A stretch of 64,000 bases of DNA from Paraburkholderia sp. ZP32-5. GTDB taxonomy: Bacteria > Pseudomonadota > Gammaproteobacteria > Burkholderiales > Burkholderiaceae. The stretch's first letter is position 1; every line of letters begins with the position of its first letter. The position numbers were made by a program, and so were the translations under genes. Positions 53,822 to 63,558 of this stretch are shown in pieces. Location of the stretch: positions 372,001 through 436,000 of the forward strand of contig NZ_JAJEJP010000003.1 in assembly GCF_021390495.1 (NCBI RefSeq), in the 5' to 3' direction. The notes below the pieces were generated by a model that did not search any database, was not told the DNA's origin, and was given only the letters and a program-made list of their open reading frames with translations.

Positions 53822-54913
53822 GTGAAAACCGGTTTCTCGTGGCACGAACTGTTCGCCTGGCACGACGCCGGCACGTATCCGCTGCCGTACGTCGAGCCGG
53901 CCGCTGTCGCCGACAGCGCGGATGCGAAGCGCAGGTTCCGCAATCTGCTCGACGTCAGCGGCTTGCTGGCGCAACTGCAGCCCCTGGTGGTGCGCGAGGC
54001 GAGCGACGCTGAAATCCTCCGCGCGCATGCGCCCGAACTGCTCGAAAAGATCGTTGCGACGAGCCGGGCAGGCGGTGGGTCGATCGGCCGGTACGCGCAT
54101 ATCGGCGCGGGCGGCGAGCGCATCGTGCGGCTTGCCGCGGGAGCGGCGATCGAGGCGGTGGACGCGGTCCTGTCGGGTCAGGTGCGCAACGCATACGCGC
54201 TATTGCGTCCATGCGGCCATCACGCGACGCGCGACGCCAGCATGGGCTTCTGCATCGTCAACAATCTCGCGATCGCCGCCTGTCACGCGCTCGATACGCG
54301 TGACGTCGCGCGCATCGCGGTGGTCGACTGGGACGTGCATCACGGCAACGGTACGCAGTCGATCTTCTGGAACGATCCGCGCGTGCTGACGATCTCGCTG
54401 CATCAGGACGGACTGTTCGCGCTGCCCGGCGGACAGAGCGACGAAACCGGCCCCGATCCGCGGCGCACGACCAATCTGAACGTGCCGCTACCGGCGGGCT
54501 CGGGTCACGACGCGTATCTGAGCGCGTTCGATCGGGTCGTGCTGCCCGCGCTCGACCGGTTCGCTCCGCAGCTGATTCTGGTTGCGTCGGGCCTCGATGC
54601 GTCGTCCCACGACGCGCTCGGCCGCATGAACCTGCATTCCGACAGCTATCGCGCGATGACGACGCGGTTGATGGACGCGGCCCAACGCCATTGCGACGGC
54701 CGTCTCGTGTTGTGTCACGAAGGCGGCTACAGCGCAACGCTGGTGCCGTTCATCGGACTCGCGATCATCGAGACACTGGCTGGCGTGCGTACCGAGGTCG
54801 TCGATCCGTTTCTTGCCAACGTCGCGAAGCAGTCGTCGCAACAACTGTTCGCGCATCAGAGCGAGGCGATCGAACGCGCGCAGCAGCATGTCGCGAAGGT
54901 TCCGACGCCATGA
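53822..54913 (+). CDS. Histone-deacetylase-family amidohydrolase (acetylpolyamine type)
   Basis: A 363-aa zinc hydrolase of the HDAC/AcuC/AphA family. PCGHHATRD holds the active-site His pair, VVDWDVHHGNG the zinc-binding Asp and His, SGLDASSHD the second zinc Asp, and EGGYS the end of the site. Bacterial members often deacetylate acetylpolyamines. The GTG at 53822 (GAGAGG six bases upstream; product starts MKTGFSWHEL) is chosen over a TTG at 53777. It overlaps the alcohol dehydrogenase gene (ATGA). Confidence 0.9.
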   Translation: MKTGFSWHELFAWHDAGTYPLPYVEPAAVADSADAKRRFRNLLDVSGLLAQLQPLVVREASDAEILRAHAPELLEKIVATSRAGGGSIGRYAHIGAGGERIVRLAAGAAIEAVDAVLSGQVRNAYALLRPCGHHATRDASMGFCIVNNLAIAACHALDTRDVARIAVVDWDVHHGNGTQSIFWNDPRVLTISLHQDGLFALPGGQSDETGPDPRRTTNLNVPLPAGSGHDAYLSAFDRVVLPALDRFAPQLILVASGLDASSHDALGRMNLHSDSYRAMTTRLMDAAQRHCDGRLVLCHEGGYSATLVPFIGLAIIETLAGVRTEVVDPFLANVAKQSSQQLFAHQSEAIERAQQHVAKVPTP

Positions 54914-56052
54914 TTTCGCTGATCAACTACATGACTCGCGTCCGCTTCGGCTACGGCAGTCTCGAAGCACTGAGCGAAGAGGCCGCGAGCGCGGGCATCG
55001 CGCGTCCACTCGTGGTCACGGACAAGGGCGTCGTCGCGGCGGGGCTGCTGGAGCGCGTGCTGGCGCGGCTGGCGGACCGCAAAGCCGCGACGCTGTTCGA
55101 CGCGACGCCGGCGAATCCGCACGAGGCCGCGGTGCAGGACGCGGCGCGCTGCTTTCGTGAAGCGGATTGCGACGGCATCGTCGCGCTTGGCGGCGGATCG
55201 TCGATCGATCTCGCCAAAGGCGTCGCGGTGTGCGCGCGTCACGACGGCGAGCTGAAGCGATACGCGGCGATCGAAGGCGGCGCCGCGCGTATCACGTCGA
55301 ACGCGGCGCCGATCATCGCAATTCCGACGACTGCCGGCACCGGCAGCGAGGTCGGCAGCGGCGCGATCCTGATCCTCGCGGATGGCCGCAAGCTCGGCGT
55401 GATCTCGCCGCATCTGCTACCGAAAGCCGCGATCTGCGACCCCGAACTGACGCTCACGTTACCCGCAGCACTGACCGCCGCGACCGGCATGGACGCGATC
55501 GCGCATTGCGTCGAAACCTTCCTCGCGCCCGCGATCAACTATCCGGCCGAGGCGATCGCTATCGACGGTCTGCGCCGCGCGTGGCGCCACATCGAGACCG
55601 CGACTTTCGAGCCGCATAACCGCATCGCGCGCGAGCAGATGATGAGCGCGTCGATGCAGGGTGCGCTTGCGTTCCAGAAAGGGCTCGGTTGCGTGCACAG
55701 CATCAGCCATGCGCTCGGCGCGATCGATCCGCGATTGCATCACGGCACGCTGAATGCGCTGCTATTGCCGGCGGTGCTGTCGTTCAACCGCACTGCGCAA
55801 TCGGTGGTCGACGCGCACAAGATGGAGCGTATTGCCGAGGCGATCGGCGTGGCGCGCGTCGACGCAATCGTGCCCGCGTTCCGCCAGTTGAACGCACGCC
55901 TTGGCTTACCGGATGGCCTGCGCGCGCTCGGCGTGACCGACGCGGTGTTCGATGCACTGATCGATTATGCGTTCCAAGATCGTGGTCATGCGAACAATCC
56001 GCGCACGCCCAGCCGTGAAGATTACGTCGCGATACTGAACGAATCGATGTGA
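54910..56052 (+). CDS. Iron-containing alcohol dehydrogenase
   Basis: A 380-aa group III alcohol dehydrogenase. GGGSSIDLAKG (NAD site), PTTAGTGSEVGSG, MDAIAHCVE and HALGAIDPRLHHGTLNALLLP supply the coenzyme and Fe-binding residues. It likely reduces or oxidises an aldehyde or hydroxy acid formed in the island. The start lies within the amidohydrolase stop. Confidence 0.92.
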   Translation: MISLINYMTRVRFGYGSLEALSEEAASAGIARPLVVTDKGVVAAGLLERVLARLADRKAATLFDATPANPHEAAVQDAARCFREADCDGIVALGGGSSIDLAKGVAVCARHDGELKRYAAIEGGAARITSNAAPIIAIPTTAGTGSEVGSGAILILADGRKLGVISPHLLPKAAICDPELTLTLPAALTAATGMDAIAHCVETFLAPAINYPAEAIAIDGLRRAWRHIETATFEPHNRIAREQMMSASMQGALAFQKGLGCVHSISHALGAIDPRLHHGTLNALLLPAVLSFNRTAQSVVDAHKMERIAEAIGVARVDAIVPAFRQLNARLGLPDGLRALGVTDAVFDALIDYAFQDRGHANNPRTPSREDYVAILNESM

Positions 56053-56092
56053 ACTGTCTTCGTCAACCGTTGGTCGTCAATCGGGAGCGTGC

Positions 56093-56941
56093 ATGAAGCC
56101 GATGATCCGAACTTTGCTGGCCGCGCTCGTCGCGCTATCGACAAGCATCTCCGCGTTTGCCAATGACTGGCACACGATCCGTTTCGCGACCGAAGGCGCG
56201 TACGCACCATGGAATTTCGTCGAGCCGAACGGCCAGCTGGCCGGCTTCGACATAGACGTGACGCACGATCTCTGCCGCCGCATGAAGGCCGATTGCCAGA
56301 TCGTCGCGCAATCGTGGGACGGCATCATCCCCGCGCTGAACGCCGGCAAATATGATGCGATTACCGCCGCGATGGTGATTACGCCTGCCCGTAAGGCGGT
56401 AGTCGATTTCACGATTCCGTATGCGGTCGGCGCTCGCAGCTTCGTCGTTCAGAAAAGCGGACCGCTCGCGAAAGTCGGCGAGTCGCAGCAAGTGCTGCTG
56501 CTCGACAAGGATCCGCAAGGCGTGCAGAAAGCGGTCGATGCGTTGAAGCCGGCGTTGAAGGGGATGATCGTCGGCGTGCAGACAGCGACGACGCATGCGC
56601 AGTTTCTCGATCAGTTCTTCAAGGGTGTCGTGCAGGTGCGCGAATACAAGACTTCGCAGGACATGATGCTCGACCTCAGTTCGGGGCGCATCGACGCGGC
56701 ATTCGACGGCATTGCGTTTATCGGCGGTGCGCTCGACACGCCCGAAGGGCGCGCGCTGACCTTCATCGGACCACGCTTCAACGGCGGCCTGTTCGGCGAA
56801 GGCTCGGCGATCACAGTGCGCAAAGGGGACACTGATCTGCGCGACAAGCTCAGCGCCGCGATTGCCGCGGCGCGCGACGACGGCACGTTGAGCCGGCTGT
56901 CGATGAAGTGGTTTCACATCGACATCGCGCCGAAAAAATGA
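56093..56941 (+). CDS. Amino acid/amine ABC transporter substrate-binding protein
   Basis: A 282-aa periplasmic binding protein of the HisJ/ArtJ/OccT class. The signal peptide MKPMIRTLLAALVALSTSISAFA is cleaved before NDWHTIRFATEGAYAPWNF. The GFDIDVTHDLC segment and ITAAMVITPARKAVVDFTIPY are family hallmarks. It is probably the receptor for the importer at 44534-46817, since no other binding protein lies near that importer. Confidence 0.92.
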   Translation: MKPMIRTLLAALVALSTSISAFANDWHTIRFATEGAYAPWNFVEPNGQLAGFDIDVTHDLCRRMKADCQIVAQSWDGIIPALNAGKYDAITAAMVITPARKAVVDFTIPYAVGARSFVVQKSGPLAKVGESQQVLLLDKDPQGVQKAVDALKPALKGMIVGVQTATTHAQFLDQFFKGVVQVREYKTSQDMMLDLSSGRIDAAFDGIAFIGGALDTPEGRALTFIGPRFNGGLFGEGSAITVRKGDTDLRDKLSAAIAAARDDGTLSRLSMKWFHIDIAPKK

Positions 56942-56963
56942 GGCTGCGTCCGAGCGCAATAGA

Positions 56964-58826
56964 TCACCCCTCGACTTTGAATACAGCCACCAACCGGTCC
57001 AGTTCCGCCGCCTGCTGCTTCAGGCTCGCAGCGGCCGCGGCACTCTCTTCGACCAGTGCCGCGTTCTGCTGCGTCACCTCGTCGAGTTGCTGCACGGCGT
57101 CGCCAATCTGACCAATGCCGGAGCTTTGCTCGATGCTGGCCGACGTGATCTCGCTCATCATCGTGCTGACGCTTTGAACCTGCGACACGACGTCGTCCAT
57201 GACCTTGCCGGCATCGACGACGAGGCGCGAGCCAACGTTCACCGTTCCCGCGCTATCTTCGATCAGCGCCTTGATCTCCTTGGCGGCCTGCGCGCTGCGC
57301 TGCGCGAGGTTACGAACCTCCGAGGCCACCACCGCGAACCCGCGCCCCTGCTCGCCGGCGCGCGCCGCCTCGACCGCCGCATTGAGCGCGAGAATGTTGG
57401 TCTGAAAGGCGATGCTATCGATGACCACGATGATTTCGGAGATCTTTCGTGACGCGGCGCTGATCTGTTCCATCGTGCTAACCACTTCGCCGACTACCTG
57501 GCCGCCTCGCGCGGCGGCCCTGGATGCGTTGCTCGCCATCCCGGCCGCGGTGCGAGCGGTGTCGGTGTTGTTCTTCACCGCGGCGGTGATTTCCTCCATT
57601 GATGCCGCGGTCCGCTCCAGGTTGGCGGCCTGTTCCTCGGTGCGCTGACTGAGGTCCGCGTTGCCCATTGCAATTTGCGTCGATCCCGTGGCGATCGAGC
57701 TGGAGGCTGCCCGAACCTGAAGTACGAGGGCGGCCATGGACGCCACGAAACGGTTGAACGCGTCGGCCAGTTGGCCGACCTCATCCTCGCTTTCGAGCGT
57801 CATGCGGCGGGTCAGATCGCCGCGTCCGCTGGCAATCTCGGACAACAGGCTTGCCGCGCGCCGCACCGGTGCGGCAATGGTGCGACCGACCAGCAGAATC
57901 ACCGTCAGCGCCACCCCCAACCCCACCACGGCTGCAATCAGGGAGGCAGTGCGGACTGCGCTCTGCACCGGACCAAGCAGTTGCGCCTGCGGCACTTCGA
58001 CGACGACATAGGCATTCAGCTCCGGGATGAACGACGTGGCGATGAAGCGCTGTCCGGACGGCGCCGCGTAGCTCAGATAAGCGTAGGGCTTGCCGGCAAG
58101 CAACGCGGCCGTGGCGTCGCCCGGCAGCCCGGGCATGTCTTTCAGGAAATGCTTGCCGTCGACCAGCGCGGAGTCGCGGTGCATCATGATCGCGCCGTCG
58201 GGATGCACCAGATAGGCGAATCCTGTGTCGCCGATCTTGTAGCCCGCGATTCCCCGGGCCAGCGAGTCCACTGACAGCGCCATGCCCGTTACGCCCATCG
58301 GACCATTTGCCCCGTCCACACGGGCGTTGATGAACATCATGTAACCGCCGACGCTGACATCGCGGTCCATGTTGACTTCGTAGGGTTTGCCGGAGGCGAG
58401 AAAGGCCGGCAGCCACCCATCCTGGCCGGTAATCTTTCGCTGCAGGCCCGCTTCGGTGAGGTAGTTGCCGGTAACCGCGGACACCCATTGCACGCCCGCG
58501 GCCTTCTGGTCCGCCTTCATGTTGGCTGCCAACCGCTTCCAGATGGCGGTGCCGGCCTCGGGCTCTCCATCGGCTTCCCATTGCTGAAGAAAGGCGTTGA
58601 CCGCCATGGATCGCGACGCCGTAATCGGCCCGGCGAGCTGGCGCTGCACGTCGGCGCGGATGCCGTTCAGGGCGGTGGGCAGTTCGTCCTGCACCACGCG
58701 CTCGCGCACGGCGTTCCCGATCAGGCAGAAGCTTAATCCGCTGGTGATTGCGACAAAGACGAGCAGGCAGCTCGTCATGCTCAGAATCAGCTTGTGCTGA
58801 ATGGAAAGCTTTCGCCAGATGTTCAC
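56964..58826 (-). CDS. Methyl-accepting chemotaxis protein
   Basis: A 620-aa chemoreceptor. A first membrane helix (about 13-33), a periplasmic sensor of about 240 residues (dCache-like; ends near [12 protein letters not shown]), a second helix ([17 protein letters not shown]), a HAMP linker, and the signalling hairpin with the strictly conserved tip ([33 protein letters not shown]). C-terminal end is short, without a CheR tether. It converges with the binding-protein gene with only 22 bp between; the ligand might be the same compound, but that is not shown. Confidence 0.93.
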   Translation of the reverse strand: MNIWRKLSIQHKLILSMTSCLLVFVAITSGLSFCLIGNAVRERVVQDELPTALNGIRADVQRQLAGPITASRSMAVNAFLQQWEADGEPEAGTAIWKRLAANMKADQKAAGVQWVSAVTGNYLTEAGLQRKITGQDGWLPAFLASGKPYEVNMDRDVSVGGYMMFINARVDGANGPMGVTGMALSVDSLARGIAGYKIGDTGFAYLVHPDGAIMMHRDSALVDGKHFLKDMPGLPGDATAALLAGKPYAYLSYAAPSGQRFIATSFIPELNAYVVVEVPQAQLLGPVQSAVRTASLIAAVVGLGVALTVILLVGRTIAAPVRRAASLLSEIASGRGDLTRRMTLESEDEVGQLADAFNRFVASMAALVLQVRAASSSIATGSTQIAMGNADLSQRTEEQAANLERTAASMEEITAAVKNNTDTARTAAGMASNASRAAARGGQVVGEVVSTMEQISAASRKISEIIVVIDSIAFQTNILALNAAVEAARAGEQGRGFAVVASEVRNLAQRSAQAAKEIKALIEDSAGTVNVGSRLVVDAGKVMDDVVSQVQSVSTMMSEITSASIEQSSGIGQIGDAVQQLDEVTQQNAALVEESAAAAASLKQQAAELDRLVAVFKVEG

Positions 58827-59071
58827 GAAGGTTCCTCGGAAAGTGCGACCAGTACCGAGCTATCGGTATCTTTTCGAAGGACTTGAGACGTCAGCCTGAA
58901 TGCCAGGCATAACCGATTACGTATTGAGGTCGCCCGGCATCGTGGTGCACGCCACGTTTTAGAAATACTTAACCAACGCACATCGGCAGACCTCTGTTCT
59001 TCAAGTTATTGAGTTCCTATGCTTGAAAAACCGACGGCCACGCCCGGCCATCATTTCTCATAGGAACTTTC
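58827..59071. other. Divergent region with inverted repeat before truncated gene
   Basis: The chemoreceptor promoter should be here. AGTTCCTATG (59012-59021) and CATAGGAACT (59059-59068) form a perfect 10-bp inverted repeat 37 bp apart, ending just before the ATG of the truncated binding-protein gene. No N-terminal fragment of that gene can be found here. Confidence 0.5.
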
Positions 59072-59416
59072 ATGAAGAAGCTCGTGGGATTTGAAATCGA
59101 TCTCGGCAACGAAATCTGCCGACGGCTCCGCACCCGGTGTATGTGGGTCGAAACCGCGTTCGACGGCGTCATTCCCGCGTTGCAAGGGCGAAAGTTCGAC
59201 GCAATTCTGTCTGCGATGTCGGTCACACCGAAACGCGAAACACAGGTTGCGTTCTCAAGCATGACCACTGTGCCCTTGCAAGTTGCCGTCGACGCCGCGC
59301 TCAATGAACGATCAACCAACCACGCGCCGCAACGTCACCAACAGCGACGTTGCGGCACCACGACGAGCCGGCTCAGCGCGAGCCGATCGTCACCACCAGA
59401 TTCGCCTGCGAACTGA
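59072..59416 (+). pseudogene. Truncated amino-acid-binding protein gene
   Basis: An open frame of 114 codons in which codons about 3-63 match the middle of HisJ/ArtJ-type binding proteins (LVGFEIDLGNEICRRLRTRC, DGVIPALQGRKFDAILSAMS, VTPKRETQVAFSS). The signal peptide and first domain part are missing upstream, and from about codon 64 homology stops except for a VAVDAALNE stretch that could be the tail of the gene after a deletion. The end of the frame runs into the terminator of the convergent peptidase gene. It is very likely non-functional. A relative, but not an exact copy, of the intact gene at 56093-56941. Confidence 0.75.
59326..59356 (-). terminator. Hairpin terminator of S53 peptidase gene
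   Basis: Perfect 11-bp arms GCCGCAACGTC/GACGTTGCGGC with a 9-nt loop, 16 bp beyond the peptidase stop on the minus strand. Confidence 0.65.
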
Positions 59417-61715
59417 GCCCCGCTGAATCGACCGCCGTCAGCGTCACCGTGTAGGTTCCAGCGACAGGGTGCTTCCATTTAGCAACGAAACCCGGCCCGC
59501 TCTCAACGAACACCATGCCCGACGGCGCTCCCTTGATGTCGACCTTCACATTGTCCGCGCCCGGGTCGTCGATACTGATCACGCCGCTGACCGCGCGTCC
59601 GTCGACACCGCTGATCGGCGCAGCCGAAATCGCGGGGCCCGTTGCCCCGGGCGAGATCCGCACGCTCATCGTCGCCGAACCGGACTGGCCGTTGCTGGTG
59701 TCGGTCGCCTTGACGTTGACGCTATACGTGCCTTTCGCCGGCGCTTTCCAGCTGATCACACCGGCGCTGCTGATCGACATGCCCGAAGGCGCGCCGCTGA
59801 GCGAGAACCTGACCGGATCGGCCGCACTGACGTCGACCTGATAGCTGAGCGGCTGTTTCGTCTGGCCCACGATCGTCGCTGCCTGCACAACCGGCTTCGA
59901 TGCCGCGACGATGGTCACGTTCGCACTCGCGCTGCCCGTCGAGCCGGTGACCGTATCCTTCGCGGTCACGGTCACCTTGTAAGTGCCGGCGACCGGCTTC
60001 GCCCAGGTCACCTGACCGGCGCTATCGATGCTCATGCCCTGCGGCGCATTCGCGAGAGACCAGCTGAGCGGGTCCGACGAGCTGCCCGCCACTGTGAACG
60101 ACAGTGCGCTGCCCGCCGTGCCCTTGACCGTCGCGGCCGACACGACCGGCGGCGGCGCCTTCGACACGCCGAGCGTCGACAGCAGGCTGCCGGCTACCGG
60201 TGTGCCGAGGCCCGACGGCTGATCGTAGCCGGTATGGGCCGAGCAGCTCGTGCAGGAACCGTCGTTGCCCGACGTGACGTCGTAGAACGCGGTCGCGTAC
60301 AGACCCGCGTCGGTCGACACGTTACCGTACAACTGCGTCTGCGCGAGGCCGAGTGCACCGAGACTGTTGCGCGCCCGCTGTGCATTGGCGACGGCGACGA
60401 TGCCGGCCCATTGCGGCGTCGACAGACTGGTGCCGCCGACGCTGTACCAGCTCGGCGCGGTCGCGTCGGGCGTGATGACCGCGACGTACTGACCGCTGAA
60501 CGGATCCGCGTTGAACGACACATCGGCAACCGAGCGCTTCGTCAGCGTGCCGAGGCCAGGTACCGACGTGTTCTGATACGCCGGTGTCGCGGTGTACTGA
60601 CTGATGCCGCCGCCGGTACTCGACCACACCGTTTCGCTTTTGGTCGTGCCGTCGTAGTTCAGATGGGTGCCGCCGACGGCCAGCACGTTCGGCGACACGG
60701 ACGGCCATTCGACGCCGGTGCCGTTATCGCCGGTAGCGGCCACGTAGGTCATATTCGCGTGCTTGAACGCCGAATCGACCGAGCTGGTCCACGAGCCTTC
60801 GGGAGCGCCGAAGCTCATCGACACGACGCCGGGCCCCATCGCGTTCGCGAGGTTGACCGCCGCAATCAGGCTGTTGGCCGACGCATCCGGCGCCTGGATC
60901 AGCACGATGCGCGCGAGCGGCACGGTGGCGTGGACCCACTGCACGTCGAGCGCGATTTCGGTGGCCCAGCCCGAGTCGTACGCCGGCGCGTTCGATGTCA
61001 TCGCGCCGCTGGTCGTCGAGTTCACGACCGAGAACTGACACGCGTTGTTGCCAGGGGCCGCGAGCGGCAGCGATGCGTTCGGCGCGATGGTGGTCGTCGT
61101 GCAACCCGGCAGACCGAACTTCTGGTTGAACGCCGCGAGTTCGTTGACGACGTTCGGATCGCTCATCGCGTCGATCACGTAGATCGTCTGGCCCGCGCCC
61201 ATTTGCGCGGCCTCGCTCGCGCTCGGATTGCTCCACGACGACGGCAGCGCCGGCAACTGATAGGCGGCGCGAATCTGCGCCGGCGTATACGTCGTCACCT
61301 GCGTTGAATTCGACGCTGCTCGCGCCGTCCTCGTGGCATATCGTGCAATCGTTTGTGGCGTCAACTGTGCAAGCGACACGGCCGCCATTGCCGACGTCGA
61401 CGCTTGCGCGGCAGGAGCTTGATTGGCCGACGCGGAAGGCGCCGCACTGTCGATGTCGGAAGGTGAGTTCAACGCCACCGGGGCCGTATAGAACGCCGGC
61501 CTCATCAGCGTGCTTGCCACCGTGCTCGACAGCGGCGACAACGACACCGAACTCGTGCCTGACGAGGTGTCCGCGAGCTTCGCGGAGTTCGTGCTGCTCG
61601 ACGCCGTCGAATCGTCACTGCTACCGCCGCATCCCGCCAGCAGTAGCGGCGCGAGCGCTGCTGTCACATAGGTGGCACGCGTGAGCGTGCAACGAACCGG
61701 TCGGATAGTTTTCAT
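59373..61715 (-). CDS. S53 (sedolisin/kumamolisin-type) serine-carboxyl peptidase lipoprotein with three Ig-like domains
   Basis: A 780-aa secreted or surface lipoprotein protease. The lipobox LLLAGC (Cys29) follows a hydrophobic signal. Catalytic residues are Glu253 and Asp257 in ATEIALDVQW, Asp330 in AATGDNGTG and Ser430 in GGTSLSTPQ; the calcium site is DVTSGNDG. The propeptide region (about 30-140) is short and Ser/Ala/Thr-rich, without the usual Pro-kumamolisin domain. Residues about 520-780 hold three Ig-like (He_PIG-type) repeats with the SGxPSGM and GTYxVxVxAxD patterns. The ATG at 61715 has AAGGA upstream and overlaps the preceding gene. Confidence 0.88.
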   Translation of the reverse strand: MKTIRPVRCTLTRATYVTAALAPLLLAGCGGSSDDSTASSSTNSAKLADTSSGTSSVSLSPLSSTVASTLMRPAFYTAPVALNSPSDIDSAAPSASANQAPAAQASTSAMAAVSLAQLTPQTIARYATRTARAASNSTQVTTYTPAQIRAAYQLPALPSSWSNPSASEAAQMGAGQTIYVIDAMSDPNVVNELAAFNQKFGLPGCTTTTIAPNASLPLAAPGNNACQFSVVNSTTSGAMTSNAPAYDSGWATEIALDVQWVHATVPLARIVLIQAPDASANSLIAAVNLANAMGPGVVSMSFGAPEGSWTSSVDSAFKHANMTYVAATGDNGTGVEWPSVSPNVLAVGGTHLNYDGTTKSETVWSSTGGGISQYTATPAYQNTSVPGLGTLTKRSVADVSFNADPFSGQYVAVITPDATAPSWYSVGGTSLSTPQWAGIVAVANAQRARNSLGALGLAQTQLYGNVSTDAGLYATAFYDVTSGNDGSCTSCSAHTGYDQPSGLGTPVAGSLLSTLGVSKAPPPVVSAATVKGTAGSALSFTVAGSSSDPLSWSLANAPQGMSIDSAGQVTWAKPVAGTYKVTVTAKDTVTGSTGSASANVTIVAASKPVVQAATIVGQTKQPLSYQVDVSAADPVRFSLSGAPSGMSISSAGVISWKAPAKGTYSVNVKATDTSNGQSGSATMSVRISPGATGPAISAAPISGVDGRAVSGVISIDDPGADNVKVDIKGAPSGMVFVESGPGFVAKWKHPVAGTYTVTLTAVDSAGLSSQANLVVTIGSR

Positions 61716-62122
61716 CGGGATCGTCCTTCTGCGGGAGGCTGGACCGGAATGACCAGCACGGGTGGAGAAACCGCGGAAGCGGGCAGATCGGGCGCGCGTC
61801 GCTGCCAGCCGCTCGCACAGGTTTGTACGGACGGGTAATAGCCGGGCGGTTCGGCGCACCAGAGTCTGACGCTTGCAGGTGGCTGGGCAGAAGGTGGAAC
61901 GGGCGATGTCTGCGCTTGCGAACTGCATGCGCCTAATCCGGACATCAGCGCACAAGCGGCGCAGATTGCCGTGACGATGCCACGTGAGCGAATCAGGCCT
62001 GCCCACGCGTTACGTTTACCTAGTGAAATGGAACGGGCTGCGGGCCTCGCGAAGTAGCCGGCGAATTGGGCGCGCTCGTCGGTTTCGACAAGGCCGATAG
62101 CAATCCGTTTGAGCTGGATCAT
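61712..62122 (-). CDS. Small lipoprotein-like protein translationally coupled to S53 peptidase
   Basis: A 136-aa protein of unknown function. A hydrophobic stretch ending MSGLGACSS suggests a lipobox, followed by a Pro/Ser/Thr segment and CAEPPGYYPSVQTCASGWQ, a Cys-containing motif recurring in short Burkholderia secreted proteins. The frame opens at a TTG (62197) and an ATG at 62122; the latter is used but lacks a clear ribosome site. Its TGA overlaps the peptidase ATG, so the two are co-expressed; it may assist peptidase export or restrain its activity, for which there is no direct evidence. Confidence 0.6.
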   Translation of the reverse strand: MIQLKRIAIGLVETDERAQFAGYFARPAARSISLGKRNAWAGLIRSRGIVTAICAACALMSGLGACSSQAQTSPVPPSAQPPASVRLWCAEPPGYYPSVQTCASGWQRRAPDLPASAVSPPVLVIPVQPPAEGRSR

Positions 62123-62519
62123 CGTTGTTCGCGTCACATTGGGTACAGGGTTGGGGCGCACAAAGCGATGATTGGCCTGTCGGTACCGCGCGAGCAAACT
62201 TGATGACTATTCGCGGGTTAGTTACTGGACAGACGGTCAGACGACCTTACCATTTTTTATGAAGTGGGAATATGGCGTGCGGCTCGAGGAAACAGGGCCA
62301 CATTTTCAGCCCCTATGGCGCGCCGCTTCCCTGTATGAATAGTAGGGATTGTCCTTAAAAAGAAGGGCCGCGTGGCGCGTCACTAAACACGATCGTTCGA
62401 TCCGGCGTGGCGGATGTGTGCTGGCGGATAACGCCTGTCTTCAGAACTGTTCAGCGCAGGTGCGCCGCTGCTTGTCGTGCCGCACGCAATGTATGTTCCT
62501 TGAGCTAATAGCGCTTGCG
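62123..62519. other. Gene-free region between lipoprotein and exporter genes
   Basis: About 400 bp; the promoter of the lipoprotein/peptidase pair is expected in the AT-rich part around 62215-62300. I see no reliable gene, terminator or repeat. Confidence 0.4.
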
Positions 62520-63446
62520 TCAGGAACTCTCGCCGACCCGGATGGACACGGAGGTGCGTGCTTGTCGCTTACGCGTTGCGAGCCAGCAAAGGATCGATCC
62601 GCCGCAGACCATCAATGCACCTTGCCAGAACTGAATAGATAGTGGCGCGTGCAACAGGGCCGCGGCGAACGCCGCGGAAAACACGGGAATGAAATACGAC
62701 GCGCCAGCGAGCACGGTGACATTGCCATGCAGGATTCCGACATTCCATGCCGTGTAGCCGAAACCCATCGCGGAAGCGGCCAGCACGAGATAGACAATCG
62801 CCTCGAAACTGAATGCCATCGTGCCGCCGCCTTCGGCAAGATATTTTGCCCATAGCACGGCACTCACCAGAATGAAGAACAGCGTGATGCCGTTTTTGCC
62901 ATTCGCGATGCGCGCAGTCACCGTGCAATAGGCCGCCCAGATCACCGCGCCGACAAACGCCAGTCCGTAGCTCAGCGGATTGTCACGGACGTTCGCCAGT
63001 ATTCCGGGCAAATCGAATCCGCGGTCTCCGCCGAGCACCCAGCAGATTCCGAGCATCGACAGCCCGAAACCGGGGACGACCAGCAAGGTCGCCTTCTGCC
63101 GGTTGAATACGATCGCGCAGATCAGCGTAAAGGTCGGCCACAGGTAGTTGACCATGCCGACTTCAATCGCTTGTCTGCCGTTGTTGGCGTAACCGATCGA
63201 CAGTGCGAGGCACAGTTCGTACGCGATGAACAGCAAGCTCCCCCACACGAGATAGCGGCGCGGAAATTCGCTGAGCTTCGGGAAGCCAACCGTGAAAAAG
63301 AGCAGGACCGAAGCCACCGTATAGATCATCGCCGCGCCACCGGTCGCGCCGAGGCTTTCGCTGACGCCGCGGATCAGCGCAACGATCGAAGCCCACAACA
63401 GGACTGCGATGAGCCCGATAAGCGTTGCCTGTTTCCTGTTTTTCAT
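62520..63446 (-). CDS. DMT-superfamily exporter (YddG-like, EamA domains)
   Basis: A 308-aa inner-membrane protein with about ten hydrophobic helices in two EamA halves. The N-terminus (LIGLIAVLLWASIVALIRGVSESLG) and YLWPTFTLICAIVF are those of YddG-type aromatic amino acid/methyl viologen exporters. The ATG at 63446 (GGAAGG upstream) is chosen; longer in-frame extensions give an unlikely Cys-rich leader. Confidence 0.88.
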   Translation of the reverse strand: MKNRKQATLIGLIAVLLWASIVALIRGVSESLGATGGAAMIYTVASVLLFFTVGFPKLSEFPRRYLVWGSLLFIAYELCLALSIGYANNGRQAIEVGMVNYLWPTFTLICAIVFNRQKATLLVVPGFGLSMLGICWVLGGDRGFDLPGILANVRDNPLSYGLAFVGAVIWAAYCTVTARIANGKNGITLFFILVSAVLWAKYLAEGGGTMAFSFEAIVYLVLAASAMGFGYTAWNVGILHGNVTVLAGASYFIPVFSAAFAAALLHAPLSIQFWQGALMVCGGSILCWLATRKRQARTSVSIRVGESS

Positions 63447-63558
63447 GCCTTCCACCAGCCTCAGATGATTCGATACGTTGTCGTCGCAACAGGAGCAGCA
63501 GGTTGCGACCACCACAATGGATGGCCGCCACCGGCTCATGACGCAACGAGCCAGGAGC

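Noticed and set aside
59469..61307. 612-codon plus-strand open frame opposite the S53 peptidase
   Set aside because: Arg-rich translation with no motif; the minus strand has a lipobox, catalytic residues and Ig-like repeats.
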